Part shown: one piece after another, positions 45,239 to 53,293 of the stretch | Layout: each line of letters begins with the position of its first letter | How positions within the stretch are numbered: position 1 is the first letter of the stretch | Source of the DNA: Hyphomonas sp. | Lineage (GTDB): Bacteria > Pseudomonadota > Alphaproteobacteria > Caulobacterales > Hyphomonadaceae | Reading direction: 5' to 3' | DNA length: 64,000 nt | NCBI RefSeq assembly: GCF_017792385.1 | Contig: NZ_CP051230.1 | Span: forward strand, 1,984,001-2,048,000 | Position numbers and translations under genes: made by a program | Notes under the pieces: generated by a model | The model's input: the letters and a program-made list of their open reading frames with translations, nothing else | Databases searched by the model: none | Told to the model about the DNA's origin: nothing

Positions 45239-45365
45239 GATCGGGTCCTCGGTTCGCAATTCATTTGTGTGCCAACTAGGCTAAGGGCGGGAGGTGAACT
45301 GGTTCTAAACGGGAAGACGGCGCCGATTGCACGAGCGTCTCACTCTGTCTCGAGGAGCCTGGGGG

Positions 45366-45833
45366 CTAGCTGCACGATTTCATCTTGGCGGCGATGTTTC
45401 GCAGAGTGTCGATCTCGCTATAGTCTTCATCGAAGATGTCACAGCTTTCGCCTCTGCGCAGCGCAAATGCCTTCACGCAGTATCTCGATGGAATGGACGA
45501 GCCCTGGGACAGGCCGGTCTTCATGTACAGAACGTAGCTTCCGTGGTGCAGGTCTGTGTACAGATGCTCGAACGAGGTGGCGTCGGATGTCCCGCCAGAC
45601 CAAGTGATCCCGAGATTGCATTCCGATGTCATGCAATGCATCGTCACGCTTTCGTGGCGCCCGAGTTGTTCAATGGACGGTTTGAACCAATCGGCAATGG
45701 CGACATCGACAGAAAACTTGTGATTGGAGCAGTTCTGGATGTGAAATTCTTCGCCGGCGTGAGCCTGGGTGGGGGCGAGAATGCAGAGTGCCGCAAGGAG
45801 CGCGCCACCAAGTGGCTTCAATATGGGTTTCAT
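45366..45833 (-). CDS. Secreted six-cysteine protein, tandem paralogue 3
   Basis: A 155-residue paralogue. Its signal peptide GGALLAALCILAPTQAHAGEEF is close to that of copy 4, suggesting a recent duplication. The core is conserved (IQNCSNHKFSVDVAIADWFK, RHESVTMHCMTSECNLGITW, FEHLYTDLHHGSYVLYMKT, YCVKAFALRRGESCDIFDED). The C-terminal end (IDTLRNIAAKMKSCS) is the most divergent of the four, but the last Cys is kept. Confidence 0.8.
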   Translation of the reverse strand: MKPILKPLGGALLAALCILAPTQAHAGEEFHIQNCSNHKFSVDVAIADWFKPSIEQLGRHESVTMHCMTSECNLGITWSGGTSDATSFEHLYTDLHHGSYVLYMKTGLSQGSSIPSRYCVKAFALRRGESCDIFDEDYSEIDTLRNIAAKMKSCS

Positions 45834-46028
45834 GTCTGACGTCCGGGAAGCAAGAGGGTGATATCCGGCTGGCTGCCTGGCGATCATCTGGTGCTCAAGC
45901 CCTTGTGGCAAGGAGTGCCAGCGGCCGCGTGACTGTGGTTTCGAGCCAATCCGGCGGGTGTGCCGTCAGTGCGGGGAAGAACTCCCGAAATCTCTGAGAC
46001 TTCCCGGATCCGGATCGGTGGATGAGAG

Positions 46029-46496
46029 CTAGTGGCACCTCGGAATGCTGCCAAGAACGCTGCTCAGCTTGTCGTATTCATCGAAATCGTCATCGAATAT
46101 GTCGCAACTCTTGCCCTTCTTGAGGGCGAATGCCTTGATACAGTAGATGGATGGCAGAGGTTGTGTGCTCTTGGCAGTCTTCAATTGCAGAACATAGTCT
46201 CCATGGTGCAAGTTGGTGTACAGATGTTCAAAGAACATGCCTGGCTCGTCGTCATTGGCTCCCCAAGTGATCCCGATATTGCACTTCGAGGAGATGCAGT
46301 GCAGCGTCACGTCACCGTGGCGTGCCAGATTCTTGTGTGAATCCTTGAACCAGTCAGCCATGGCAATATCCACTGAAAATGTGTGGTTCGAGCAGTTCTT
46401 GATGCGAAACTCTTCGCCGGCGTGAGCCTGGGTTGGGGCGAGGATGCAAATCGCCCCAAGGAGCGCGCCGCCAATGGATTTGGTGGGGAACTTCAT
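46029..46496 (-). CDS. Secreted six-cysteine protein, tandem paralogue 4
   Basis: A 155-residue paralogue and the most upstream of the array in transcription order. Signal GGALLGAICILAPTQAHAGEEF, then IKNCSNHTFSVDIAMADWFK, RHGDVTLHCISSKCNIGITW, FEHLYTNLHHGDYVLQLKT, YCIKAFALKKGKSCDIFDDD and a final CH. A motif TTTAGAGCCGGTTCACC lies at 46556-46572, about 60 bases before the start, matching the one before copy 2. Function unknown. Confidence 0.8.
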   Translation of the reverse strand: MKFPTKSIGGALLGAICILAPTQAHAGEEFRIKNCSNHTFSVDIAMADWFKDSHKNLARHGDVTLHCISSKCNIGITWGANDDEPGMFFEHLYTNLHHGDYVLQLKTAKSTQPLPSIYCIKAFALKKGKSCDIFDDDFDEYDKLSSVLGSIPRCH

Positions 46497-46688
46497 TTTG
46501 ATCTCCGTCAGAAGGTAAAAATCAGAATACTGTCTAATCAGAGGTAGGTTCGATTGGTGAACCGGCTCTAAAGAACCTTCTACGGATGTTTCACGGGTGT
46601 CTCAGCATTTGTGGGTTTTGTCGGGAGAGGTCCGCTTTCGGGCGGAATTCATTGGCTTGAATCCGGGTGGAGGCTGATCCGGACTGCA

Positions 46689-47054
46689 CTAGGTGTCGAT
46701 TGCCTCTGCCTTCAGCCAGATGCCTTCGCGTTCGCCGACGCGGCGTTCGACCAGGAGGCGGGCGACCTGGTGGTCGTCCTCGAATACATTGCCTGTCAGG
46801 CTGTCGAGCAGCGCCTTGGCCAGATTGTCCAGATCCATCCAGGGGGCATCGCCTGTATACTCCATCATGATGTGAACGGAGTAGTCGCCATAACCGGGCC
46901 GCAACGGATGGAATTCCTTGCGGAAGAATTCCTTGAGCAGGGTCTTGTAGTATTTTGTCTGGGTCGTCAGGCCTGCGCAGCGCACTTCCAGCGCGCCTTC
47001 ATCAGTGATGCGCGCGCGCACTTTTCCAGCGCTGACCCAGTCCGACAGGCTCAT
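46689..47054 (-). CDS. RusA-family Holliday junction resolvase
   Basis: A 121-residue RusA-type endonuclease. The family signature with metal-binding Asp residues is in MDLDNLAKALLDSLTGNVFEDDHQVARLLVERR. RusA proteins cut Holliday junctions and are usually found in phages or defective prophages; no other phage gene is adjacent, so this is a domesticated or solitary copy. Its ATG overlaps the TGA of the upstream L7/L12-like gene by 4 bases (ATGA), implying co-translation. Confidence 0.82.
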   Translation of the reverse strand: MSLSDWVSAGKVRARITDEGALEVRCAGLTTQTKYYKTLLKEFFRKEFHPLRPGYGDYSVHIMMEYTGDAPWMDLDNLAKALLDSLTGNVFEDDHQVARLLVERRVGEREGIWLKAEAIDT

Positions 47055-47362
47055 CCCCGCATCCGGTGACGTGACTGCATGCGGGCCTCGATGGCTTCCT
47101 TGGAGGCTTTGAGGCCAAGCCCGGTCTGTTCGCGGAGCAACTTGATGGCCAGCAGCTTCTTGCGGTCATCAATCGCGCGGTCGATCTCTGCCCAGCGGGC
47201 CTTGGTCACGCGGGAAAGGGCATCCTCGACCTGTGCCTGGGTCAGGATCGGCGGCGACTTGGCATTCACCCCGATGCCGCGCACCAGAAAGCCGAGCCCG
47301 AAGGCCAGCGCGACAAGGATCAGCGTTGCCGGTTGTGAGAGCGCTTGGGCAAGAGCGTTCAT
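47051..47362 (-). CDS. Membrane-anchored protein with ribosomal L7/L12 C-terminal-like domain
   Basis: A 103-residue protein with one N-terminal hydrophobic segment (ATLILVALAFGLGFLVRGI). Its C-terminal KKLLAIKLLREQTGLGLKAS helix-turn-helix matches the conserved part of the L7/L12 C-terminal domain (AIK-x-x-R-x-x-T-G-L-G-L-K-x-A-K). Proteins with this domain on a membrane anchor are known as a family without a firm function; they are not ribosomal. The start at 47362 was chosen because longer frames read through unlike Arg/Pro-rich sequence. Confidence 0.75.
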   Translation of the reverse strand: MNALAQALSQPATLILVALAFGLGFLVRGIGVNAKSPPILTQAQVEDALSRVTKARWAEIDRAIDDRKKLLAIKLLREQTGLGLKASKEAIEARMQSRHRMRG

Positions 47363-47577
47363 GAGCGGTCGAGGCCCCTCCGGGACATATCTTGTGGCCG
47401 GGCCCCACGGCCCCTCTGTCTGACAATCTAGGCGGGGCCCAAGGGAAAGCGCAAGGCGCGAATGGGGGAGGGTGAGCCTGCGGCGGATGCGGCCGACGGA
47501 CGCGGCGCATCTTGTCTTGTGCGCCCACTTGGCTAAACCCGGCGCGAAAGCTTTTCCACGCATGAGGATTCAAGACC

Positions 47578-48963
47578 ATGACGACGCGGACCGAAACCGA
47601 CACGATGGGCCCAATCGAAGTCTCCAGCGACGCCTATTGGGGCGCGCAGGCCCAGCGCAGCCTCGGAAACTTCAAGATCGGCTGGGAAAAACAGCCTGAG
47701 CCCATCATTCGCGCGCTTGGCATTGTGAAAAAGGCCGCAGCGGAAGCGAACATGGATCTTGGCAAGATGGATCCGGAGCTGGGCAAGGTGATCGTGCAGG
47801 CTGCCGAAGAAGTGATCGACGGCAAGCTGAACGATCATTTCCCGCTCGTCGTCTGGCAGACGGGCTCTGGCACGCAGTCCAACATGAACTCGAACGAGGT
47901 CATCTCGAACCGGTCGATCGAACTGCTCGGTGGTGAAAAGGGGTCCAAGACGCCGGTTCACCCGAATGACCATGTGAACATGTCCCAATCCTCGAACGAC
48001 ACATTCCCGACCGCGATGCATATCGCCTGCGCGGAAGAAGTGGTCCACCGGCTGATCCCGTCTCTGGAAGTGCTCCAGAACGCGCTCGATTCGAAAGCGC
48101 GCGAATGGGCGGATATCATCAAGATCGGACGAACGCATACGCAGGATGCGACGCCGGTGACGCTGGGCCAGGAATTCTCCGGCTATGCCCAGCAGCTGGC
48201 CAATGGCATCGAGCGGATCCAGCTGACCTTGCCGAAGCTGATGGAACTGGCCCAGGGCGGCACCGCGGTCGGCACCGGCCTAGCCTCGCCGGTCGGCTTT
48301 GCGGAAAAGGTTGCCGAGAAGATTGCCGACATCACCGGCCTGAAATTCACGACCGCGCCGAACAAGTTTGAAGCCCTCGCTGCGCATGATGCGATGGTGT
48401 TCACGCATGGCGCGATCACAACCGTCGCGATGTCCTGTTTCAAGATTGCCAATGACATCCGCTTCCTCGGGTCCGGCCCGCGCTCCGGCCTTGGCGAACT
48501 GGCCCTGCCGGAAAACGAGCCGGGCAGCTCCATCATGCCGGGCAAGGTGAACCCGACCCAGTGCGAAGCGCTGACCCAGGTCTGCGCGCACATTCACGGC
48601 AACAATGCCGCCATCGGCTTTGCCGGCAGCCAGGGGCATTTCGAGCTGAACGTGTTCAACCCGATGATGGCCTACAATTTCCTGCAGTCGGTGCGCCTGC
48701 TGGCCGATGCGGCAGTCAGCTTCACGGAGAATTGCGTTGTCGGCATCGAGCCGCGGCTCGACAATATCCAGCGCGGCCTCGAGAATTCCCTCATGCTGGT
48801 GACGCCGCTGAAGGAGAAATATGGCTACGACCGCGCCGCCAAGATCGCCAAGACGGCGCACGAGAATGGCACGACGCTTCGCGAGGAGGCCATCAAGGAC
48901 GGCATTCCCGGCGAGGATTTCGACAATATCGTCGATCCGTCGAAGATGATCTCGCCGGGGTGA
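47578..48963 (+). CDS. fumC: Class II fumarate hydratase
   Basis: FumC interconverts fumarate and malate in the TCA cycle; unlike class I enzymes it has no iron-sulfur cluster. The 461-residue protein shows TGSGTQSNMNSNEVISNR, the second conserved region SSNDTFPTAMH, and the catalytic loop signature GSSIMPGKVNPTQCEA with the catalytic Ser. Start ATG at 47578; the gene is monocistronic, and its stop lies 13 bases before the ccd palindrome. Confidence 0.97.
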   Translation: MTTRTETDTMGPIEVSSDAYWGAQAQRSLGNFKIGWEKQPEPIIRALGIVKKAAAEANMDLGKMDPELGKVIVQAAEEVIDGKLNDHFPLVVWQTGSGTQSNMNSNEVISNRSIELLGGEKGSKTPVHPNDHVNMSQSSNDTFPTAMHIACAEEVVHRLIPSLEVLQNALDSKAREWADIIKIGRTHTQDATPVTLGQEFSGYAQQLANGIERIQLTLPKLMELAQGGTAVGTGLASPVGFAEKVAEKIADITGLKFTTAPNKFEALAAHDAMVFTHGAITTVAMSCFKIANDIRFLGSGPRSGLGELALPENEPGSSIMPGKVNPTQCEALTQVCAHIHGNNAAIGFAGSQGHFELNVFNPMMAYNFLQSVRLLADAAVSFTENCVVGIEPRLDNIQRGLENSLMLVTPLKEKYGYDRAAKIAKTAHENGTTLREEAIKDGIPGEDFDNIVDPSKMISPG

Positions 48964-48975
48964 TTCCGGTTTACG

Positions 48976-49008
48976 GCATGTACGGAATATCGTAAATTCC
49001 GTACATGC
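48976..49008. promoter_or_regulatory. Perfect 33-bp inverted repeat, putative ccd operator
   Basis: Arms GCATGTACGGAAT (48976-48988) and ATTCCGTACATGC (48996-49008) are exact reverse complements, separated by ATCGTAA. The right arm contains the ATG start codon of the HTH-CcdA gene (49005-49007). An autoregulatory operator bound by the antitoxin is the natural reading. No T-run follows, so a terminator role for fumC is less likely. Confidence 0.7.
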
Positions 49009-49424
49009 TTGCCCCTGATGAATTACGCCGCGCGATCAGAGAGTCCCACCAGCCTGTCGCTCGCTTGGCAAAAACGGCAGGGATTGCGCCGACAACCCTT
49101 TACAGTTTTGTCTCCGGGGCAACCGGAAGCCTCCGGGCATCTGCCCATGCCGCGGTTGAAGCCGCCCTTGAGGGCAGGCGGCAGGGTGTTGCGGAAAACA
49201 GGACACCCTTTGAAGGAGCCGGACTGGATATTCATCCAGAAATTCTCGAAGAAGCCGCGCGATACGGTATTGATGTGGCTGGGACCGCCCGCAAGGCTGT
49301 TGAGGAGGCCGTGAAGGCCGAGCGCATCCGGCGCTGGAACGAGGAAAATCGGGAGGCTGTCGACAGCTGGAACAAGCTGGTTGAGCGTGAAGGGCTGTGG
49401 TCTGACGGGCTCAGGGCTTTCTAA
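49005..49424 (+). CDS. ccdA: CcdA-family antitoxin with N-terminal helix-turn-helix domain
   Basis: The C-terminal half of this 139-residue protein, from LDIHPEILEEAARYGIDVAG to RRWNEENREAVDSWNKLVER and GLWSDGLRAF, matches CcdA antitoxins: a helix, then the toxin-neutralising tail RW-x-x-EN. The first 55 residues differ from the ribbon-helix-helix of classical CcdA and look like a Cro/CI-like HTH (ARLAKTAGIAPTTLYSFVSGATG). The start codon is inside a perfect palindrome, so translation may be leaderless and autorepressed. The toxin gene begins one base after the stop. Confidence 0.8.
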   Translation: MLAPDELRRAIRESHQPVARLAKTAGIAPTTLYSFVSGATGSLRASAHAAVEAALEGRRQGVAENRTPFEGAGLDIHPEILEEAARYGIDVAGTARKAVEEAVKAERIRRWNEENREAVDSWNKLVEREGLWSDGLRAF

Positions 49425-49425
49425 C

Positions 49426-49722
49426 TTGCAGCGCTTTGCCGTATACCGCCTGAGCGGCAGCAAGCCGCCGGTCGTGATCCTGCAATATCCTGATATAGAT
49501 ACGGGCGATTTTGTATTTGCAGCACCTCTTTATCCGACGGGGGCCGCCCGGCCGATAAATGTCATAACGCCGGAAGTTGAACTCGACGGGAAAACATATC
49601 TGGTCGGCACGCATTTGCTGGCAGGAATCCGCAAGTCAGCATTGTCCGAAAATATCGGCAATCTGGTTGCCTATGAATACGAAATCTCCCGCGCGCTGTC
49701 GCGTTTGTTCTTTGGGAATTGA
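49426..49722 (+). CDS. ccdB: CcdB-family toxin
   Basis: CcdB poisons or inhibits DNA gyrase unless bound by CcdA. The 98-residue protein begins LQRFAVYRLSGSKPP, as CcdB proteins do (M-Q-F-x-V-Y), and continues PPVVILQYPDIDT, VFAAPLYPTGAA, ITPEVELDGKTYLVGTHLLAGI and SENIGNLVAYEYEISRALSRLFFG. The start is a TTG at 49426, one base after the antitoxin stop. The last residues FFGN replace the WGI of the F-plasmid toxin, whose Trp and Gly contact GyrA, so gyrase poisoning may be altered. Confidence 0.82.
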   Translation: MQRFAVYRLSGSKPPVVILQYPDIDTGDFVFAAPLYPTGAARPINVITPEVELDGKTYLVGTHLLAGIRKSALSENIGNLVAYEYEISRALSRLFFGN

Positions 49723-49851
49723 CTGTCGCCCAAGCGGCGGGCAGGGGTTGGAAACGCATTGGTTTTCTCACGCCTGCGGTTGCGCCATGCCATGAAGATG
49801 GCCATACGGCGGCAAACATCTTCCTGCCCTCACACTGAAGAGTCTCCTGCC

Positions 49852-51489
49852 GTGGTAAAAACGACATTCTCTGCCTTTGCCGACCGTCTTGGTGCGCAGA
49901 ATTTCTCGCAGGCCAATCTGTCGAAATTCACGCCCGACCGTATCAAGATCGAGTTGCTGTCGGGCCTGACCGTGGCGCTTGCGCTGGTGCCGGAGGCGGT
50001 GGCCTTTGCTTTCGTCGCCGGTGTGCATCCGCTGGTCGGCCTCTATGCAGCCTTTATTGTCGGGCTGGTGACCGCCGTATTTGGCGGGCGTCCTGGCATG
50101 ATTTCGGGGGCGACCGGCGCGCTGGCTGTCGTCATGGTGTCTCTGGTCTCGCAGCATGGCGTTGAATACCTGTTCGCCACCGTGGTGCTGATGGGGATCC
50201 TGCAGCTTCTGGCGGGCATCTTCCGGTTCGGGAAGTTCATACGTCTGGTGCCGCACCCTGTGATGCTCGGCTTCGTGAACGGGCTCGCCATCGTGATCTT
50301 CATGGCGCAGCTGACCCAATTCCAGGTGCCGGGGACGGCGGAAGTGTCCGGGCATGGCATGTCGGGCGGTGAATGGATGAGCGGCTGGCCGCTGGCGCTG
50401 ATGCTCGCTCTGGTGGCCCTGACCATGGCGATCATCTGGGCGCTGCCGAAATTCACCAAAATCATTCCCGCGCCGCTGGCCGGCATCGCCATTGTGGCGG
50501 GCGTCGTGATTGCGTTCGGGCTGGACGTGCCGCGCGTGGGCGACATGGCCTCGATCGAGGGGGGCCTCCCGCAATTCCACCTGCCAGCCGTGCCGCTGAA
50601 CTGGGCAACGCTGGAAATCATCCTGCCTTATGCGGTCATCCTGGCAGCCATCGGACTGATCGAGAGCCTTCTGACGCTGAACCTGGTGGGTGAGATCACA
50701 GGCAAACGAGGCGGAGCCAGCCAGGAATGCGTTGCGCAGGGCGCGGCCAATGTCATCACCGGCTTTTTCGGTGGCATGGGCGGCTGCGCCATGATCGGCC
50801 AGTCCATGATCAATGTGAAATCCGGTGGCCGTACCCGGCTTGCCGGCATTGCGGCGGCGCTTTTCCTGCTCGCCTTCATCCTGGTCGGATCCAGCCTGAT
50901 CGAGCAGATCCCGCTCGCCGCCCTGGTCGGGGTCATGTTCATGGTCGTGATCGGCACGTTTGCCTGGAACAGTCTGCGCATCATGACGCGCATTCCGTTT
51001 CTGGACGCGGCGGTCATCGTTCTGGTGACGATCGTGACGGTCTTCTACGACCTCGCTACGGCGGTTGTGGTCGGCGTGATCGTGTCTGCGCTGGCCTATG
51101 CCTGGAACAATGCCCGGCGCATCCGCGTCATCGAGCGCGACAGTGTCCGCACGCCGGGCGCGCATGTCTACGAGATCGAAGGGCCGCTGTTCTTCGGGTC
51201 CACAGACGGCTTTGCAGAACTCTTCCATCCGGAAACCGATCCGGACGTGGTGATCGTCGACTTCATGCGCTCGCGCATCGTGGATCAGTCGGCCCTGCAG
51301 GCGATTGAAGATCTCGCCCGGCGCTATGAGGCGCTAGGCAAGACGCTGCAGCTGCGCCATCTGTCGCGCGATTGCCACAAACTGCTGGCCAAGGCCGGCC
51401 AGCTGATGGTCGATTCCGATGATGATCCGGAATATGCCGTGGCCGTCGACTATTCTGTGCGAACCGGCGTTTTCGGCGGCGGCCACTGA
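49852..51489 (+). CDS. SulP-family anion transporter with STAS domain
   Basis: A 545-residue inner-membrane protein. SulP membrane domain: LSGLTVALALVPEAVAFAFVAGV and GRPGMISGATGALAVVM, followed by several further hydrophobic segments. The C-terminal STAS domain spans about residues 440-540 and includes VVIVDFMRSRIVDQSALQAIEDL. Members carry sulfate, bicarbonate or other anions; the substrate is unknown. I set the start at the GTG at 49852 with GAAGAG 9 bases upstream; the frame is open to 49759, and ATGs at 49792 and 49798 are alternatives. Confidence 0.88.
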   Translation: MVKTTFSAFADRLGAQNFSQANLSKFTPDRIKIELLSGLTVALALVPEAVAFAFVAGVHPLVGLYAAFIVGLVTAVFGGRPGMISGATGALAVVMVSLVSQHGVEYLFATVVLMGILQLLAGIFRFGKFIRLVPHPVMLGFVNGLAIVIFMAQLTQFQVPGTAEVSGHGMSGGEWMSGWPLALMLALVALTMAIIWALPKFTKIIPAPLAGIAIVAGVVIAFGLDVPRVGDMASIEGGLPQFHLPAVPLNWATLEIILPYAVILAAIGLIESLLTLNLVGEITGKRGGASQECVAQGAANVITGFFGGMGGCAMIGQSMINVKSGGRTRLAGIAAALFLLAFILVGSSLIEQIPLAALVGVMFMVVIGTFAWNSLRIMTRIPFLDAAVIVLVTIVTVFYDLATAVVVGVIVSALAYAWNNARRIRVIERDSVRTPGAHVYEIEGPLFFGSTDGFAELFHPETDPDVVIVDFMRSRIVDQSALQAIEDLARRYEALGKTLQLRHLSRDCHKLLAKAGQLMVDSDDDPEYAVAVDYSVRTGVFGGGH

Positions 51490-51572
51490 TCCTTCCTGCG
51501 ACCTAATCTCCTTGCACCGGGCCGGTTGTTCCGCCATCAGGAACGCCGATCAGAAACGTGGAGGAACGTCAG

Positions 51573-52336
51573 ATGGAAATGGATTTCAGCGATTTGTTCT
51601 CGGTGGCCGGCAAGACCGTGGTCGTGACCGGTGGCTCGCGCGGAACAGGACGCATTTCTGCAAGGCGGACGCCTGTGAGGAAACGGTTGAGCGCCTGAAG
51701 GGCCAGTATGGCGGTGAAATCTATGCCATTCCGTCCGATGTGGGCCAGATGGTCGGTATTGAGCACCTCGCCAAGGAAATTGCCGAGCGGGAAGACAAGG
51801 TCGATGTGCTGATCAACAATGCCGGCGTGGCGTGGGGCGCGAAGCTGGAAGACTTCCCGGAACATGGCTGGGACAAAGTGATGGACGTCAATGTGAAGGG
51901 CCTGTTCTTCCTGACGCAGAAGCTGATGCCGTTGCTGCGCAAGGCGGCGAGCGCCGACAATCCGGCCCGGGTCATCAACATCGCCTCAATCGATGGCATG
52001 CACACCTCTCCGATGAGCGGCTTTGCCTATGGCACGTCAAAGGCCGCCGTGATCCATCTGACGCGGTTCATGGGGGCGCATCTGGCGGGTGAGCACATTC
52101 TTTGCAATGGCATCGCGCCCGGACCGTTCCCGACCTACATGCTTTCCACCGGCGTCGGCTTCAAAGGCGAAACTGAAGGCGTCGACTGGCAGAAGATTGG
52201 TGACCAGAACCCGTCAGGACGGGTCGGCCAGCCATCCGACATCGCGGGCCTCGCCATGTTCCTGTCGTCCAGGGCATCGAACTACATCACCGGCCACACC
52301 GTGCCTTGCGATGGTGGGATCGTTTCCTCCAGCTAG
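51573..52336 (+). pseudogene. Short-chain dehydrogenase broken by a small deletion and frameshift
   Basis: An SDR gene with its own ATG and ribosome binding site (GGAGGA 7 bases before 51573) whose first 24 codons read MEMDFSDLFSVAGKTVVVTGGSRG, the start of a Rossmann fold. The frame then changes: the next part of the protein (KADACEETVERLKGQYGG onwards) is found in another frame from about 51660. Between GSRG and KADAC only 17 bases remain where about 60 would be expected, so roughly 45 bases with a frame loss are missing. The remainder is intact (INNAGVAWGAKL, YGTSK in the active site, HTVPCDGGIVSSS). The original frame stops at 51698. Sequencing or assembly error is not excluded. Confidence 0.78.
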
Positions 52337-53133
52337 AACCAGAGGAACATTGACGCGCCGAATATGCCGATGCCGGTAAAGACCGTGGCCCCTGCGACGA
52401 GCAGGCTGGCCGCGGCCTTCGCGGGCACGGAGCGACTGCGGCGCGCGGCGGCGTACAGTTCCAGCACGGCCAGCGGGATCAGGTAGCTGCCATAGCTGAT
52501 GACGATATCGGCAGGCCCGCTCATCGAATTGTTCATCCAGCGCGGAGACTGGTTGATCATGATCCAGCCCATCAGACCGACGCGGATGAACCAGACGCCA
52601 TTGGCGACCATGAACAGGCGCATGGCCCAGCGCTGATGATCGGCAAAGCGGCGCGACAAAGCAAATCGCAAGGTATAGACGGCGCAGACGAGGATCAGCA
52701 CGGCATTCAAAGAGACGCTGACGGCTGAAACGAGCGACAAATATGTGCCCCGTCCCCAGGTCAGCCAGAGCCCGCCCAGAGCGAGGAAACAGGCCAGCAC
52801 CAGAAATATGCGCCCTGACCATCTGTGCAGTTTCGGGAATTTCCGGCGAAGCAGGGGCACCAGCTGAATGAGCCCTGTCAGAGTCATCACGGCGGCGAGC
52901 AGGACGTGCATCGCAAACATCAGATTGCCTGCATCATCACCCGGGACATGTCCTTTGATCAGGCTCTTGTCGTTCCAGCCGGCATAGTTTCCAGTGGCAG
53001 TACGCACGCCATAATAGTTCGTAATGAAGATGATGAATGCGATCTGTCCAATGGCCGCGACGCAGAACCAGGCAATGCCAGCGCGGCCGAGAATCTTGTT
53101 CCAGATGGAGAGGGAGTTGGGGGGCGAGGTCAC
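52333..53133 (-). CDS. DUF2306 domain membrane protein
   Basis: A 266-residue membrane protein with about seven hydrophobic segments and the DUF2306 signatures HRWSGRIFLVLACFLALGG and ADHQRWAMRLFMVANGVWF. GTG start at 53133 with AAAGGACT upstream. The family is of unknown function, often beside regulators. It is transcribed away from an AraC-type regulator whose start is 161 bases off. Its stop overlaps the SDR pseudogene by 4 bases, tail to tail. Confidence 0.82.
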   Translation of the reverse strand: MTSPPNSLSIWNKILGRAGIAWFCVAAIGQIAFIIFITNYYGVRTATGNYAGWNDKSLIKGHVPGDDAGNLMFAMHVLLAAVMTLTGLIQLVPLLRRKFPKLHRWSGRIFLVLACFLALGGLWLTWGRGTYLSLVSAVSVSLNAVLILVCAVYTLRFALSRRFADHQRWAMRLFMVANGVWFIRVGLMGWIMINQSPRWMNNSMSGPADIVISYGSYLIPLAVLELYAAARRSRSVPAKAAASLLVAGATVFTGIGIFGASMFLWF

Positions 53134-53293
53134 GGTGAGTCCTTTCAGGTATGAAGCCTGAAAGAGCTGACCGGAACCGGTCGGGGCGTCTTGCCGATTT
53201 GGAAATCGGCGAGGATTTCAGCAGAAAAACATCGAATTCGGCGCCTTGAACGCGTAAGCTCGCCCCAGACAGCCGATATCAGGACAATGCCTC

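Noticed and set aside
48964..49004. The fumC-ccdA palindrome as a terminator for fumC
   Set aside because: It has no T-run, is not GC-rich and includes the ccdA start codon, so an operator explains it better.
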